A stretch of DNA of 64,000 nucleotides from Schleiferilactobacillus perolens DSM 12744 (GCF_001435585.1 NZ_AZEC01000011.1:1-64000), one strand, 5' to 3'. Numbered from the stretch's first letter, positions 8,971-17,920 are shown. A program made the numbers and translations. The notes: a model not told the origin generated them from the sequence alone.

Positions 8971-9354
8971 ATGATCAAGGAATTCAAAGAATTCATTTCC
9001 CGAGGCAGTGTGATCGATCTGGCCATCGGGGTATTAATCGGCGGTGCGTTCAATGCCGTCGTCGCCGCATTGAATACGACATTACTGTCACCGCTAATTG
9101 GCTTGTTTTTAGGCGGCGTTAACTTACAAAACAGCTTAATTTTCAAGGTGGGATCGGCCCAATTCAAAGTCGGAGCCTTCCTGCAATCCGCCATCACCTT
9201 TTTAATCACTGCTTTCGTCATCTTCCTGATCGTCAAAGCGATGAATAAGTTGCGACCACCTAAAGAGGCCGCTCCGGTTGGACCCACCGAAACAGATTAT
9301 CTCAAAGAAATCCGCGATCTGCTGGCCACCAAAGAAACCAATCAGCCAGAATAA
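8971..9354 (+). CDS. mscL: large-conductance mechanosensitive channel MscL
   Basis: A 127-residue protein of normal length for MscL. It has the amphipathic N-terminal helix (MIKEFKEFISRGSVIDLAIG), the glycine/alanine-rich first transmembrane helix forming the pore, a second transmembrane helix around residues 70-92, and a charged C-terminal bundle. The channel opens under membrane tension to release solutes on hypo-osmotic shock. The ribosome site is strong (AAGGAGG). The gene stands alone between the divergent MoxR operon and the convergent prs gene, and ends in a bidirectional terminator. Confidence 0.97.
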   Translation: MIKEFKEFISRGSVIDLAIGVLIGGAFNAVVAALNTTLLSPLIGLFLGGVNLQNSLIFKVGSAQFKVGAFLQSAITFLITAFVIFLIVKAMNKLRPPKEAAPVGPTETDYLKEIRDLLATKETNQPE

Positions 9355-9401
9355 AAAACAGCCTCTTCCCAGCAAATAATTTGCTTGAAAGAGGCTGTTT
9401 T
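9355..9401. terminator. bidirectional terminator between mscL and prs
   Basis: A 13-bp perfect stem (AAAACAGCCTCTT against AAGAGGCTGTTTT) with A and T runs on the two sides. It can stop both mscL (+) and the prs/glmU transcript (-). Confidence 0.88.
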
Positions 9402-9418
9402 CATATCCCAGATTCAAA

Positions 9419-10402
9419 TTAGGACTGATTTTGCAACTGGTGCTGAATCCCAAACAACGGGCTGACCGGTTCATTTTCGTAAATGCGGACAATGGCTTCG
9501 CCGAGCAGCTTAGCGACAGAAACAATGACCATCTTGTCGATCATCTTTTCTGGCGGCAACTGAATGGAGTCTGTGACGACCAAGCGCTTAATCGCTGAGT
9601 TCTTGATCCGCTCAATGGCTGGGCCGGACAGTACCGGGTGGGTACAGCTGGCATACACTTCAGTCGCACCGGCATCGGCCAGTGCTTGGGAAGCTAAGGT
9701 GATTGTCCCGGCGGTATCAATCATATCGTCGATAATGATTGCTCGCTTACCTTCGACATGGCCGATGATATTCATGACTTCGGCCACATTGGCCCGGGGC
9801 CGGCGTTTATCAATAATTGCCAGCGGTGTCTTCAAGAATTCGGCCACTTTCCGGGCCCGGGTCACACCACCATGATCCGGTGAAACAACGACCGCATTCT
9901 CATTCAGATGATGCTGCAAGAAGTAGTTCGCTAACAGCGGGGCGCCCATCATGTGGTCCACTGGAATATCGAAGAACCCTTGGATTTGAGCAGCATGCAG
10001 GTCCAGTGCCAAAATTCGATCGGCCCCCGCCCGTTGCAGCATGTTGGCCACCAATTTGGCGGTAATCGGCTCCCGGGCGCGGGACTTGCGGTCCTGGCGG
10101 GCATAACCATAATACGGGATGACCGCATTGATGGTGCGGGCACTGGCCCGGCGTAATGCATCAATCATGATCAACAATTCCATCAAATTATCATTGACCG
10201 GACCAGAGGTGGACTGAATCAAGAAAACGTCCGCACCTCGGATACTCTCATCGATGTTGATTTGGATCTCCCCATCTGAAAAACGATTGACAGATGATTT
10301 ACCCAACTGGACACCCACGGCCTTGGCAATTTTTTCTGCCAATGGCTTATTGGAGTTCAATGCAAAGATCTTTAACTTCTCACCGAAGCGATTCGTAACC
10401 AT
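9419..10402 (-). CDS. prs: ribose-phosphate pyrophosphokinase (PRPP synthetase)
   Basis: A 327-residue class I PRPP synthetase that makes phosphoribosyl pyrophosphate from ribose 5-phosphate and ATP for purine, pyrimidine, His and Trp synthesis. Visible motifs are the ATP/flexible loop region [16 protein letters not shown], the metal site [12 protein letters not shown], and the PRPP-binding loop [12 protein letters not shown]. The ATG of MVTNRFGEK was chosen because GGAGG lies five bases before it; the upstream in-frame extension is not conserved. It follows glmU by about 30 bases, the same gene pair as in Bacillus. Confidence 0.97.
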   Translation of the reverse strand: MVTNRFGEKLKIFALNSNKPLAEKIAKAVGVQLGKSSVNRFSDGEIQINIDESIRGADVFLIQSTSGPVNDNLMELLIMIDALRRASARTINAVIPYYGYARQDRKSRAREPITAKLVANMLQRAGADRILALDLHAAQIQGFFDIPVDHMMGAPLLANYFLQHHLNENAVVVSPDHGGVTRARKVAEFLKTPLAIIDKRRPRANVAEVMNIIGHVEGKRAIIIDDMIDTAGTITLASQALADAGATEVYASCTHPVLSGPAIERIKNSAIKRLVVTDSIQLPPEKMIDKMVIVSVAKLLGEAIVRIYENEPVSPLFGIQHQLQNQS

Positions 10403-10431
10403 GTTAGCCTCCATACATTTTGTCAACGCTG

Positions 10432-11820
10432 CTACTTCCACTCGTCACTCTGGCTGAGCGGCAACTTATCCCAGTAGTTATCTTTGTTTACTTGCCGCGC
10501 CCGGGCAATGCCCATGGCGTGGTATGGTAAGTCTTTGGTAATGGTCGAGCCGGCGGCGATAAACGAGTGGTCGGCAATGTCCACCGGCGCCACCACGTTA
10601 GAGTTACTGCCAATAAAGGCTTTATCGCCCACCTTGGAATGCCACTTCTTGACCCCATCGTAGTTCACGAAGACCACACCGCAACCAATGTTAATGTCTG
10701 TCCCGAGAGTTGCGTCACCGACATAGGACAAGTGACCCATCTTGGTGCGGGCCCCCAGGGTCGCATTCTTCACTTCGCAGAAGTTGCCGATGTGCACATC
10801 CTCACCGATGTCGGCTTGGGGCCGCAAGTGTGAATGCGGTCCAATGTCGCTGCCCTTGCGCATAATGGCATGTTCGATCGTGGAGCTAGTGATTTTTACA
10901 TTATCCTCAATGGTGGCATCAATCAGTAGAGAGTGCGCACCCACCACACAGTGACTGCCAATGGTGGTATTTCCTTGAATTTGGACACCGGGTTCAATGA
11001 TGGTATCCTGGCCGATTTTAGCCCCCACATCAATGTAGGTGGTATCGGGGTCGATCATGGACACACCAGCCATCATGAATTCAGTGTTGATCCGATGCTG
11101 CATCACCTTAGTGGCGTTAGCTAATGCCACCCGGTCGTTAACACCCATGGACTCTTCAAAGTCTTTCATGCGGTAAGCGGCAATAATCCCGCCCGCCTGA
11201 CGAATGATACTGATCACATCGGTCAAGTAATATTCACCCTGAGCGTTATTATTTTTCACCTGGCGCAGTGCTTCGAAAAGAGCCTGGTTGTCAAAACAGT
11301 AGACCCCGGTATTGATTTCTTGGATGGCGGCTTCTTCGTGGTTGGTATCTTTTTGTTCCACGATACGTTCAACGATACCCAAATCATTCCGAATGATCCG
11401 GCCATAGCCAGTCGGATCAGGGGCGGTGGCGGTCAAAATGGTCGCCTTGGCCCCCTTTTCCGTGTGGTACTGCAGCAGTTTGTTAAATGTCGCCGCCGTG
11501 AGGAGCGGTGTATCACCGCTGACCACGAGTGTCACGCCGTGTTTGTCGGCGAGCACCGGCGCTGTTTGCAATACCGCGTGGCCGGTCCCGAGCTGTTCCG
11601 GTTGATCGACATATTCTGTCCGATCGCCCAGTGTGTCTTTGACTGCTTGGGCGCCGTGGCCAACAACTGTAATGATCTTCTTCGGTTGGACTTGGCTCAC
11701 TTGTGTAAGCACGTGTTCGACCATCGTCCGGCCGCAAATCTTATGCAGCACTTTGTGGACATCCGACTTCATGCGAGTGCCCATACCTGCGGCTAAGATG
11801 ACGACATACCTTGGTTCCAT
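10432..11820 (-). CDS. glmU: bifunctional UDP-GlcNAc pyrophosphorylase / GlcN-1-P acetyltransferase
   Basis: A 462-residue protein of normal length. The N-terminal uridyltransferase domain starts with [12 protein letters not shown]; the usual Pro before KVLH is His here (VHKVLH). The C-terminal part is a left-handed beta-helix of hexapeptide repeats with the acetyltransferase residues ([24 protein letters not shown]). It makes UDP-N-acetylglucosamine for peptidoglycan and wall polymers. A GGGGG site precedes the ATG. It is followed closely by prs. Upstream lies a long palindromic repeat rather than an obvious promoter. Confidence 0.97.
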   Translation of the reverse strand: MEPRYVVILAAGMGTRMKSDVHKVLHKICGRTMVEHVLTQVSQVQPKKIITVVGHGAQAVKDTLGDRTEYVDQPEQLGTGHAVLQTAPVLADKHGVTLVVSGDTPLLTAATFNKLLQYHTEKGAKATILTATAPDPTGYGRIIRNDLGIVERIVEQKDTNHEEAAIQEINTGVYCFDNQALFEALRQVKNNNAQGEYYLTDVISIIRQAGGIIAAYRMKDFEESMGVNDRVALANATKVMQHRINTEFMMAGVSMIDPDTTYIDVGAKIGQDTIIEPGVQIQGNTTIGSHCVVGAHSLLIDATIEDNVKITSSTIEHAIMRKGSDIGPHSHLRPQADIGEDVHIGNFCEVKNATLGARTKMGHLSYVGDATLGTDINIGCGVVFVNYDGVKKWHSKVGDKAFIGSNSNVVAPVDIADHSFIAAGSTITKDLPYHAMGIARARQVNKDNYWDKLPLSQSDEWK

Positions 11821-11854
11821 TAAGAAACCCCCTAAATTTAGAAAGAGTGTGGCG

Positions 11855-12130
11855 TTGAGGCAAAAGTTGGTATCCCGAGTGCCGTGTCAATGCTGCGCAA
11901 GCTCCGGTGAAATGGGGCTGCGACGCGCAGCTAGTGCGTAGCCGCAGGCGTAGCAAGTGGTGACGGCGGTTTGAGCCCGCAAAGTGCGCGGTCTCAAACA
12001 CGCCTAACAGCATATAATCTTGGCCAAAACCGGGCCAAGATTATATGCTGTTTCCACCACTGAGCCCCATTTCACCTCCGATTGCTCCGCATTGCCACTA
12101 ATCTTGTTGGGATTCCTACTTTTGTCGCAA
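11855..12130. repeat. class-1 intergenic palindromic element, copy A
   Basis: A long imperfect inverted repeat between glmU and purR. The outer arms carry CAAAAG...CTTTTG, then GTGTCAATGC...GCATTGCCAC, then a perfect 14-bp inner stem (GGTGAAATGGGGCT at 11906-11919 with its complement at 12063-12076). Inside lies a module (11962-12008) with a GTTTGAG...CTCAAAC hairpin that recurs in copies B and D. Unique to this copy is a perfect 17-bp hairpin at 12009-12025/12033-12049. With its flanks it fills the whole 425-base gap (11821-12246), in which I see no gene. Confidence 0.85.
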
Positions 12131-12246
12131 CTCCGATACTAGTTTGGACATACATCCTTATAATACAGGAAAACTGAGTGGTCTGCCATACGAAGCAGGC
12201 TCTGTCAACGGTTTCCTGAATGGAAAACATCGGCAGAGCCTGGTGA

Positions 12247-13110
12247 TTATGAATGAGTGGCGACTGGTTGGGCTAATTCATCTAAGAAAGTTGTGTTGTC
12301 CAAATAATTACCAGGATTGGCCACAATGGTTTGTTCTTGGGTGTTCACATCATCGACCCGTAAGAGTGACGAATAGTTGGAGACCATTGGTTTGCCGGAG
12401 AAAATGGCTTCGGCAAAGACAGCAATGCCCACTAATTCGGCGTCGAATTCATTGATTAGGGTGCGCATTCCGTTGACGGTGCCGCCGCCCTTCATGAAAT
12501 CGTCCACGACCAAGACTTTGGCACCCTCGCGTAATGACCGTTTGGACAATTCCATTTTTTCAATCCGATTGCTGGAGCCGGAGACATAATTGACACTAAC
12601 GGTGGATCCTTCAGTGACTTTGGAGTCCCGGCGAACGATGACGAAAGGAATATTCAAGTAGCTAGCGGTGGCTTGGGCGATGGGAATTCCCTTGGTGGCC
12701 ACGGTCATGACGACGTCCACAGGTTTGCGGACGTATTGGGTGGCGATTAATCGACCAATATCATTTAAAATAGTGGGCTGGCCCAGTAGGTCAGAGAGAT
12801 ACACATAGCCACCAGGCAGCAGCCGTTCTTTCTCGGCTAAGCGTTGGGCCGCGTTTTGTAAGAATGTTTCCGCAAACTCCCGGGTCACTGCGGGAATGTA
12901 GCGGACACCGCCAGCAGCACCGGGAACGGTTTGGAGAATGCCGGTACCGCGCGCAGCGAAGGTGCGTTTGACGATAGCGAGGTCTTCACTGATGGATGAC
13001 TTGGCAGACTCGTAACGGGCGGCGAAGAAAGTCAGGGGGATCAGCGTCCGGGGGCGGCTCATGAGGTACTGGGTGATGTCGATTAATCGTTCACTACGTT
13101 TTACTTTCAT
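12247..13110 (-). CDS. purR: pur operon repressor PurR
   Basis: A 287-residue PurR of the Bacillus/Lactococcus type. An N-terminal winged helix (KRSERLIDITQYLMSRP) is followed by a phosphoribosyltransferase-like domain with the PRPP-binding loop VLVVDDFMKGGGTVNGM. PRPP relieves or modulates DNA binding, tying purine gene expression to the PRPP pool made by the nearby prs. The ATG of MKVKRSERL was chosen for its AAAGGA site; the 35-residue upstream extension lies in promoter DNA. A PurBox-like sequence overlaps its own promoter, indicating autoregulation. Confidence 0.95.
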   Translation of the reverse strand: MKVKRSERLIDITQYLMSRPRTLIPLTFFAARYESAKSSISEDLAIVKRTFAARGTGILQTVPGAAGGVRYIPAVTREFAETFLQNAAQRLAEKERLLPGGYVYLSDLLGQPTILNDIGRLIATQYVRKPVDVVMTVATKGIPIAQATASYLNIPFVIVRRDSKVTEGSTVSVNYVSGSSNRIEKMELSKRSLREGAKVLVVDDFMKGGGTVNGMRTLINEFDAELVGIAVFAEAIFSGKPMVSNYSSLLRVDDVNTQEQTIVANPGNYLDNTTFLDELAQPVATHS

Positions 13111-13150
13111 TATGCAATTCCTTTCGGTCTCAATTCCGAGTGTTTGCTCT

Positions 13151-13179
13151 ATTTTCCATGTAAACGTTCGGAATGTCAA
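13151..13179 (-). promoter_or_regulatory. purR promoter with PurBox
   Basis: On the minus strand, TTGACA (13174-13179) and GAAAAT (13151-13156) are spaced 17 bases apart. The spacer and -35 overlap ATTCCGAACGTTT (13162-13174), a good match to the AWWWCCGAACWWT PurBox bound by PurR. This is consistent with autoregulation. Confidence 0.7.
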
Positions 13180-13201
13180 GAGTGAACGTGAGATTGGACA
13201 C

Positions 13202-13296
13202 AAAAACTGGGACAAAAGTTGAGCGTCCCCTGCCGTGCCAAGTGCTACTCACTTGGCACTAGTAATGTCAGACTTCATACTTTTATTCCAGTTTTT
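13202..13296. repeat. class-1 palindromic element, short copy (C')
   Basis: A 95-base palindrome upstream of purR. The outer arms AAAAACTGG-A-AAAAGT pair with ACTTTTATTCCAGTTTTT, and the core is a perfect 10-bp hairpin, GTGCCAAGTG-CTACT-CACTTGGCAC. It keeps the GCCGTGCCAA start of the longer copies but lacks their internal modules. The T run on either side could make it a bidirectional terminator for the multicopper oxidase gene. Confidence 0.75.
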
Positions 13297-13358
13297 TATG
13301 CAGAATATCTTTCTCACTAGCAATATGGGCAGTGATTCGTTAACATTCGGGACCGGAA

Positions 13359-14903
13359 TTACATGTGCATGCCCATCTTTTTGTACGAGTTCATAGCGCC
13401 GATCCACATGTCGTCCATGCTGACACCGCGTTCTTTGGCGAAAGCGGTCATGAGGGTGTGGTGGTCCATGAGCTTGTATTTAGGCCGTGGTTTGCTGGGG
13501 TCGATGACTTCGATTTGGGCCATCATGCCGCCGTCTTCGTGTTCAAGAATATGGCAGTGATACATATATACGCCAGCAAAATCAAATTTCATCGCAAAGC
13601 GGACGTGTTCACCAGGATTGACGCCGACGGTATCTTTCCACCCGTATTCATTGGGATACGGATCGTGACCGTCACGGGAAATGATTTGGAATTGACCACC
13701 GTGGATATGGAACGGGTGAATCATGCCGCCCTTCATGTCGTTGGTATTGGTCACATCCCAAACCTGGGTGACGCCTAAGTCTTGGGTTCTATCGATGCGT
13801 TGCATGTCGAACTTTTTCCAGTCCATTTCGACTTCTTCGTCCATGCCGGACATAACCACTTCTTGCACGGGCAGATCCGGTGTCGGTTGCAACCGTGGAA
13901 TATCCACCAGTTTCTCAGGTAATGGATCGTGCCCGTTGTCTTGCTTGTCCTTGATCCGGAATGTCAGTAACGGCACATCGTCGGAATACAGAACCACCTG
14001 ATCGCCAATTTCATATTTGCTGAAATCAACGATGACTTCGGCCCGTTCGGCACAAGATAACATTAAGTGGGTGAAATAAACGGGACTGGGCATGATACCG
14101 CCGTCTGAAGCAATTTGGGCAAACTCTAGGTCATCGGAAAAATGCAGGCGCCATTCACGGCGATTGGCCCCATCCAGCAAGCGTAACCGTAACCGGCGGG
14201 TAGTCACGTCAAAATAAGGATTGACCGTCCCATTGATTACTGCGGTCGGGCCTTGGACACCATCAGGATCATAATCTGCCTGATAGTCCCACTGATTGTC
14301 TTCGTTGAAGTGCCGATCCTGTAAAATGACCGGAATATCATCCACCCCATAGTGCCGTGGGAAGGGCAGTTTTTCTTCCTGCTTATCCTGCACGAGGACC
14401 ATCGCCGCTAAGCCCTTATAAACTTGTACGGCGGTTTCTGGACAGGGATGGGCGTGCAGCCACAATGTTGCGGCGGGTTGCACGACATCAAACTCGATAT
14501 CCTTGGTTTCGCCAGGATAAACGGGGGCATGACAGCCGCCGTCCACATAAGGCCCGGGAACATTCAATCCATGCCAGTGGAATGTGGTCAATTCAGGTAA
14601 GTCGTTTTTGAGATGAATGGTGACGTGCTGCCCTTCTTTGAAGACAATCGTTTGACCCAGTACATTGGCATCGTATCCCCATGTCTTCGTGGGTTTCCCC
14701 GGCAACATTTGTACTTCCCCAGCACGGGCGGTGACAGTGTACTCCACACTCTGCTCATCCTCGTGATCAACGGGATGCAGTGCTGGAATGGCCAATGGTT
14801 TGGCCGGCGCCTCCTGATTGACGGTCAGCGGAATGTAGCCGCCATCCAGGGTATTAAACGCGGATTTGTCGAAAAAGTAATCCGTATAAGTTTGATGTGC
14901 CAT
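13359..14903 (-). CDS. multicopper oxidase (laccase/CueO type)
   Basis: A 514-residue three-domain cupredoxin oxidase without a signal peptide. All four copper-ligand blocks are visible: TFHWHG, LWLHAHPCPETA, HPFHIHG and the C-terminal HCHILEH that holds the type 1 copper Cys. Related lactobacillus enzymes oxidise phenols, Cu(I) and Mn(II). A GGAAAGGAAG site precedes the ATG. The gene is lodged between arsR and purR in a block where Bacillus-type order has ispE next to purR, and it is flanked on both sides by class-1 palindromes, suggesting later insertion. Confidence 0.94.
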   Translation of the reverse strand: MAHQTYTDYFFDKSAFNTLDGGYIPLTVNQEAPAKPLAIPALHPVDHEDEQSVEYTVTARAGEVQMLPGKPTKTWGYDANVLGQTIVFKEGQHVTIHLKNDLPELTTFHWHGLNVPGPYVDGGCHAPVYPGETKDIEFDVVQPAATLWLHAHPCPETAVQVYKGLAAMVLVQDKQEEKLPFPRHYGVDDIPVILQDRHFNEDNQWDYQADYDPDGVQGPTAVINGTVNPYFDVTTRRLRLRLLDGANRREWRLHFSDDLEFAQIASDGGIMPSPVYFTHLMLSCAERAEVIVDFSKYEIGDQVVLYSDDVPLLTFRIKDKQDNGHDPLPEKLVDIPRLQPTPDLPVQEVVMSGMDEEVEMDWKKFDMQRIDRTQDLGVTQVWDVTNTNDMKGGMIHPFHIHGGQFQIISRDGHDPYPNEYGWKDTVGVNPGEHVRFAMKFDFAGVYMYHCHILEHEDGGMMAQIEVIDPSKPRPKYKLMDHHTLMTAFAKERGVSMDDMWIGAMNSYKKMGMHM

Positions 14904-14943
14904 GAAATTCTTCCTTTCCCAGGAACTTTTCTTTACACCTATG

Positions 14944-14949
14944 ATTATA
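14944..14949 (-). promoter_or_regulatory. -10 element of the multicopper oxidase gene
   Basis: A TATAAT hexamer on the minus strand lies about 40 bases before the multicopper oxidase start. Upstream of it, AACAAT occurs twice, 10 bases apart, around an ATCGAT; this could be an operator, but no known CopY or ArsR box is recognisable. Confidence 0.5.
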
Positions 14950-14978
14950 TGGTAATTGTTATCGATTGTTTAGAGCAA

Positions 14979-15060
14979 AAATCGAATCTCAACGGGCCGT
15001 GCCAAAGCTGAGCCACCTCCGATTGCTCCGCATTGGCACTAACTCGCCGGGATTCGATAT
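14979..15060. repeat. class-1 palindromic element, copy C
   Basis: The arms AATCGAATCTC...GGGCCGTGCCAA and TTGGCACTAAC...GGGATTCGATAT pair with each other, and the core has the family sequence CCTCCGATTGCTCCGCATTGGCAC. It lies between arsR and the multicopper oxidase gene. It is a reduced copy without the internal GTTTGAG module. Confidence 0.75.
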
Positions 15061-15077
15061 TATTTCAGTCCATTCTT

Positions 15078-15449
15078 TTACTGATGAAGATCGTGTGGTT
15101 GGGGAATACTTTTGACGCGTTCCTGCAGTGCAGCCAGAATGCGGGCTAAGCGATCGATGGTGTCGTTGAGTGTCAGGTAATAAAATACCTTGTTCTTGCG
15201 GCGGTATGAATCGATCATGCCGATGTCTTTTAAGATCTTGAGATGGTGGGACGTGGCCGGCTGGGACATCTGGATCTTGTCGGCTAATTCGTTCACGGTC
15301 AAGCCGGAATCGTCTTTGTTCCCCAATAATAATAGCAATTGCTGACGAGCGGGACTGGCTAGGGCATTAAGATGACCAATGTCACTTAAGAATTCTTGGC
15401 GAGTCCGTTCTTGGGCTCTTTGGGCCGCTGTTGTTGGATTAGATACCAT
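15078..15449 (-). CDS. ArsR/SmtB-family winged-helix regulator
   Basis: A 123-residue regulator with a complete ArsR-type winged helix: the LNALASPARQQLLLLL helix, then TVNELADKIQMSQPATSHHL (recognition helix), then the KVFYYLTL wing. The Cys motif of metal-sensing ArsR members in helix 3 (ELCVC) is absent; the only possible ligands are scattered His residues. It therefore may sense something other than As/Cd, or copper by other residues. Its start lies inside the last codons of ispE (11-base overlap), so it is co-transcribed with ispE and precedes the multicopper oxidase gene, a plausible target. Confidence 0.88.
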   Translation of the reverse strand: MVSNPTTAAQRAQERTRQEFLSDIGHLNALASPARQQLLLLLGNKDDSGLTVNELADKIQMSQPATSHHLKILKDIGMIDSYRRKNKVFYYLTLNDTIDRLARILAALQERVKSIPQPHDLHQ

Positions 15450-16332
15450 GTTTCATTTCTTGCTCCTTTAGTTGGTTTTTGAGTGGTCGAACCACATAAA
15501 CCTCCGGGCAAAACCCCCGTAATCCATTGTAAATTCGCTGTGCACGACTGTGGGTAGCCGCAATCCCAAATACGGTCGGTCCACTGCCGGTCATTTGCGC
15601 AGTGATGGCGCCGAATTGTTTCATCTTCTGCCGAATCCGGCGAATTTCTCCAATTCGGTTCTCCGTGATCGCTTCCAAAGAGTTCCCCATTCCAGAAGCC
15701 ATCAGTGTTAAATCTTGATTCTGAATCCCCGCAATCACCGTTTCCGTGTTTGGATGCGGCAATTCTTCAGGCGTCGAGGCGGCACTGAGAATCCGTGGCG
15801 TGGACACGGCTACCGGCGGCTTGGCAATGACAAACCAGCAATCCGGGGTCGCCTGCAACGGGGTTACAATTTCTCCACGACCGGTCACCAACGCCGTTTC
15901 GCTGTACACACAAAACGGGACATCAGAATCTAAGACTAGAGCCCGCTGGGCCAGTTCCGCCCGACTTAAATTAAGCTGCCATAACCGATTGAGGGCACGC
16001 AAAACCGCGGCGGCATCTGCTGAGCCGCCGCCCATCCCAGCGGATACCGGGATGTGTTTTTCAATGTCAATGGTGACCCCTTGGTTGGGGGCAAATTCCT
16101 GCTGCAAAAGGGTTGCGGCTTGGAAGGCAAGATTGCGCTGATCGTCGGGTAGAAACATACTGTCCGTGCGGACACAGATCCGTGCATCACGACGGGTCGT
16201 TATCCGCACGGTGTCGTGAAGATCCACGCAAGTCATCACCATTTTCCATTCATGCAATCCGTCTGGGTGGACGTACAGGGCGTCCAGGGAGAGATTGATC
16301 TTGGCGGCTGCCCGCTCCATGATTTCTGTCAT
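15439..16332 (-). CDS. ispE: 4-diphosphocytidyl-2-C-methyl-D-erythritol kinase (IspE)
   Basis: A 297-residue GHMP kinase with the ATP-binding loop PVSAGMGGGSADAAAVL and the C-terminal QMTGSGPTVFGI glycine loop, both typical of IspE. In the MEP pathway it phosphorylates CDP-methylerythritol. Most lactobacilli make isoprenoids by the mevalonate route yet keep an ispE-like gene beside purR, so its true job here is uncertain. The ATG has a GGTGGAA site. It heads a small operon with the overlapping arsR gene, and a class-1 palindrome lies just upstream. Confidence 0.92.
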   Translation of the reverse strand: MTEIMERAAAKINLSLDALYVHPDGLHEWKMVMTCVDLHDTVRITTRRDARICVRTDSMFLPDDQRNLAFQAATLLQQEFAPNQGVTIDIEKHIPVSAGMGGGSADAAAVLRALNRLWQLNLSRAELAQRALVLDSDVPFCVYSETALVTGRGEIVTPLQATPDCWFVIAKPPVAVSTPRILSAASTPEELPHPNTETVIAGIQNQDLTLMASGMGNSLEAITENRIGEIRRIRQKMKQFGAITAQMTGSGPTVFGIAATHSRAQRIYNGLRGFCPEVYVVRPLKNQLKEQEMKHGI

Positions 16333-16410
16333 AATGATTCCACCGATGCGTGTTTTGTATTAATTATAACGAATAAGTGGGGCGGAGGCCAACTTAAAGG
16401 ATAGGAACGA

Positions 16411-16597
16411 TGCCGTGCCAATGCTGCGCAATCTCCGGTGGCAGGGGGCTGCGAAGCGCAGCAAGTGCGAAACCACAGGCGTAGCAAGCTGTGACGGCGG
16501 TTTGAGCCCGCAAAACCCGCGGTCTCAAACGCGCCTAACCACATCCGATTGCTCCGTATTGTCACTGGACTCGGCACGATTCATAATTTTGTCTGAT
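16411..16597. repeat. class-1 palindromic element, copy B
   Basis: It starts TGCCGTGCCAATGCTGCGCA and ends with GATTGCTCCGTATTGTCAC. It contains the shared internal module (16493-16539) with GTTTGAG...CTCAAAC and the CTGCGAAGCGCAG segment also present in copy A. It lacks the 3' half of the 14-bp inner stem, so it looks like a partly deleted copy. It sits between ispE and veg. Confidence 0.8.
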
Positions 16598-16683
16598 AAT
16601 CACGTGTCACTTATAGAGAGCAAAAAAAACACCAAAAAACGGCGGACCCTGATTGAGTCGCGCCGCTGATTGATTGCAGATTA

Positions 16684-16935
16684 CTAATTTGTGATTGTGC
16701 CGTCATCGAATTTGATTTCTATGGATTTAGTCAAGAGATCCGTATAACTGTAAGATACGCGCTTGAACGCATTGGTTGACGGGTCTAGATCAACAACAAA
16801 CACCGCTGGGTACGTTTCTTTCAGTACTCCATGCCGGCGTGTGACCTTTTTCCGTCCTGCCTGAGCCACAACGGTCAAGTTGTCGCCCAAACGCTCATCC
16901 AAACGATGTTTGATATTCGCGATTGTAATTGGCAT
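16684..16935 (-). CDS. veg: Veg family protein
   Basis: An 83-residue protein that matches Veg along its whole length: MPITIANIKHRLDERLGDNL at the start, then the basic GRKKVTRRHGVLKETYPAVF strand region. Veg is a small, abundant Firmicutes protein; in Bacillus subtilis it stimulates biofilm matrix genes by countering SinR. The ATG with GAGGGGTGAG before it was preferred to a start five codons upstream. It follows rsmA, as in Bacillus. Confidence 0.95.
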   Translation of the reverse strand: MPITIANIKHRLDERLGDNLTVVAQAGRKKVTRRHGVLKETYPAVFVVDLDPSTNAFKRVSYSYTDLLTKSIEIKFDDGTITN

Positions 16936-17036
16936 TGACTCACCCCTCAATGGTACCCATTATACCTGTTTAATGAAAAGAAGTCAATCTATTCACAAAA
17001 ATATGAGGCGGGTCGAAAAATAACGTTATTTTTATC

Positions 17037-17915
17037 TCATTTTTTCTCGGAAAGTTCTCGGCTAATTGTGATAAATTCGGGAATGGAAACTGTTTCAGCC
17101 CGATCAGTGGGCGCCACCCCTGCTTTAGATAATACATCGGTTAAAATAACACGCTTAGCTGGCGTGCGGCCGTACCAATTCAATAAATTATTCATGATTT
17201 GTTTACGCCGCTGGGCAAAACTGGCCCGCACGACTTGGTTAAAGAATGCTTGGTCCCCAGCAGGCACGTTGGGCGTCTCCAAAAAGTCAAAGACCACCAC
17301 CGCAGAATCTACTTTGGGCGGCGGATTGAAGGCCGTGTGTGAAACGGTAAAGGCCACTTTGGCCGCTGTTCGAATTTGGACGGCGACACTCAAAGAACCG
17401 TAATCCTTGCCCCCGGGACCGGCAGTGATCCGATCGGCCACTTCTTTTTGCATCATCATAACCATCCGCTCAATGGGCAAGCCGCTTTCCAAAAAGTGCA
17501 TCAAGATCGGGGTAGTGACGTAATAAGGAAGGTTCGCTACGACTTTAAGACCATGATCCGCTGGGGCCAACGCGGCCAAGGCGGCGGGATCAGCTTGTAA
17601 GATGTCTTGGTGAATGACAGTCACATTGGGATAAGGGGCCAAGGTGTCCGCCAGCACCGGCAACAGCCGATCATCCAGTTCGTATGCCACCACATGACCA
17701 GCCGCGCGAGCCAGGTATTCGGTCAACGCGCCGATCCCTGGGCCAATTTCAATCACTGTATCGTCTTTGGTTAAGTCAGCAGCTTCGACGATGTCTGCCA
17801 ACACATTCTGGTTCGTTAAAAAGTTTTGACCCAAGCTCTTCTTCGGCCGCAGATGGTACTGGGCCATTATTTCGCGAGTCCGTTCTGGATCGGCAATCAT
17901 TGGTTGTTCAGGCAT
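17037..17915 (-). CDS. rsmA: 16S rRNA dimethyladenosine transferase (KsgA)
   Basis: A 292-residue SAM-dependent methyltransferase that dimethylates the two adjacent adenosines near the 3' end of 16S rRNA. It has the KSLGQNFLTN N-terminus, SAM-binding loop EIGPGIGALTEYL, catalytic NLPYYVTTPI, and a C-terminal helical domain. The ATG of MPEQPMIADPE, preceded by AAGGAT, starts only five bases after the rnmV stop, so the two are coupled. The order metG-tatD-rnmV-rsmA-veg is conserved from Bacillus. Confidence 0.97.
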   Translation of the reverse strand: MPEQPMIADPERTREIMAQYHLRPKKSLGQNFLTNQNVLADIVEAADLTKDDTVIEIGPGIGALTEYLARAAGHVVAYELDDRLLPVLADTLAPYPNVTVIHQDILQADPAALAALAPADHGLKVVANLPYYVTTPILMHFLESGLPIERMVMMMQKEVADRITAGPGGKDYGSLSVAVQIRTAAKVAFTVSHTAFNPPPKVDSAVVVFDFLETPNVPAGDQAFFNQVVRASFAQRRKQIMNNLLNWYGRTPAKRVILTDVLSKAGVAPTDRAETVSIPEFITISRELSEKK

Positions 17916-17920
17916 TGGCG

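Noticed and set aside
11741-12013. Open frame reading FETAHFAGSNRRH on the minus strand, with similar ones at 16329-16577 and 39591-39779.
   Set aside because: All three are translations of the shared internal module of the class-1 palindromes; they have no ribosome site and no conserved ends, so the similarity is due to the DNA repeat.
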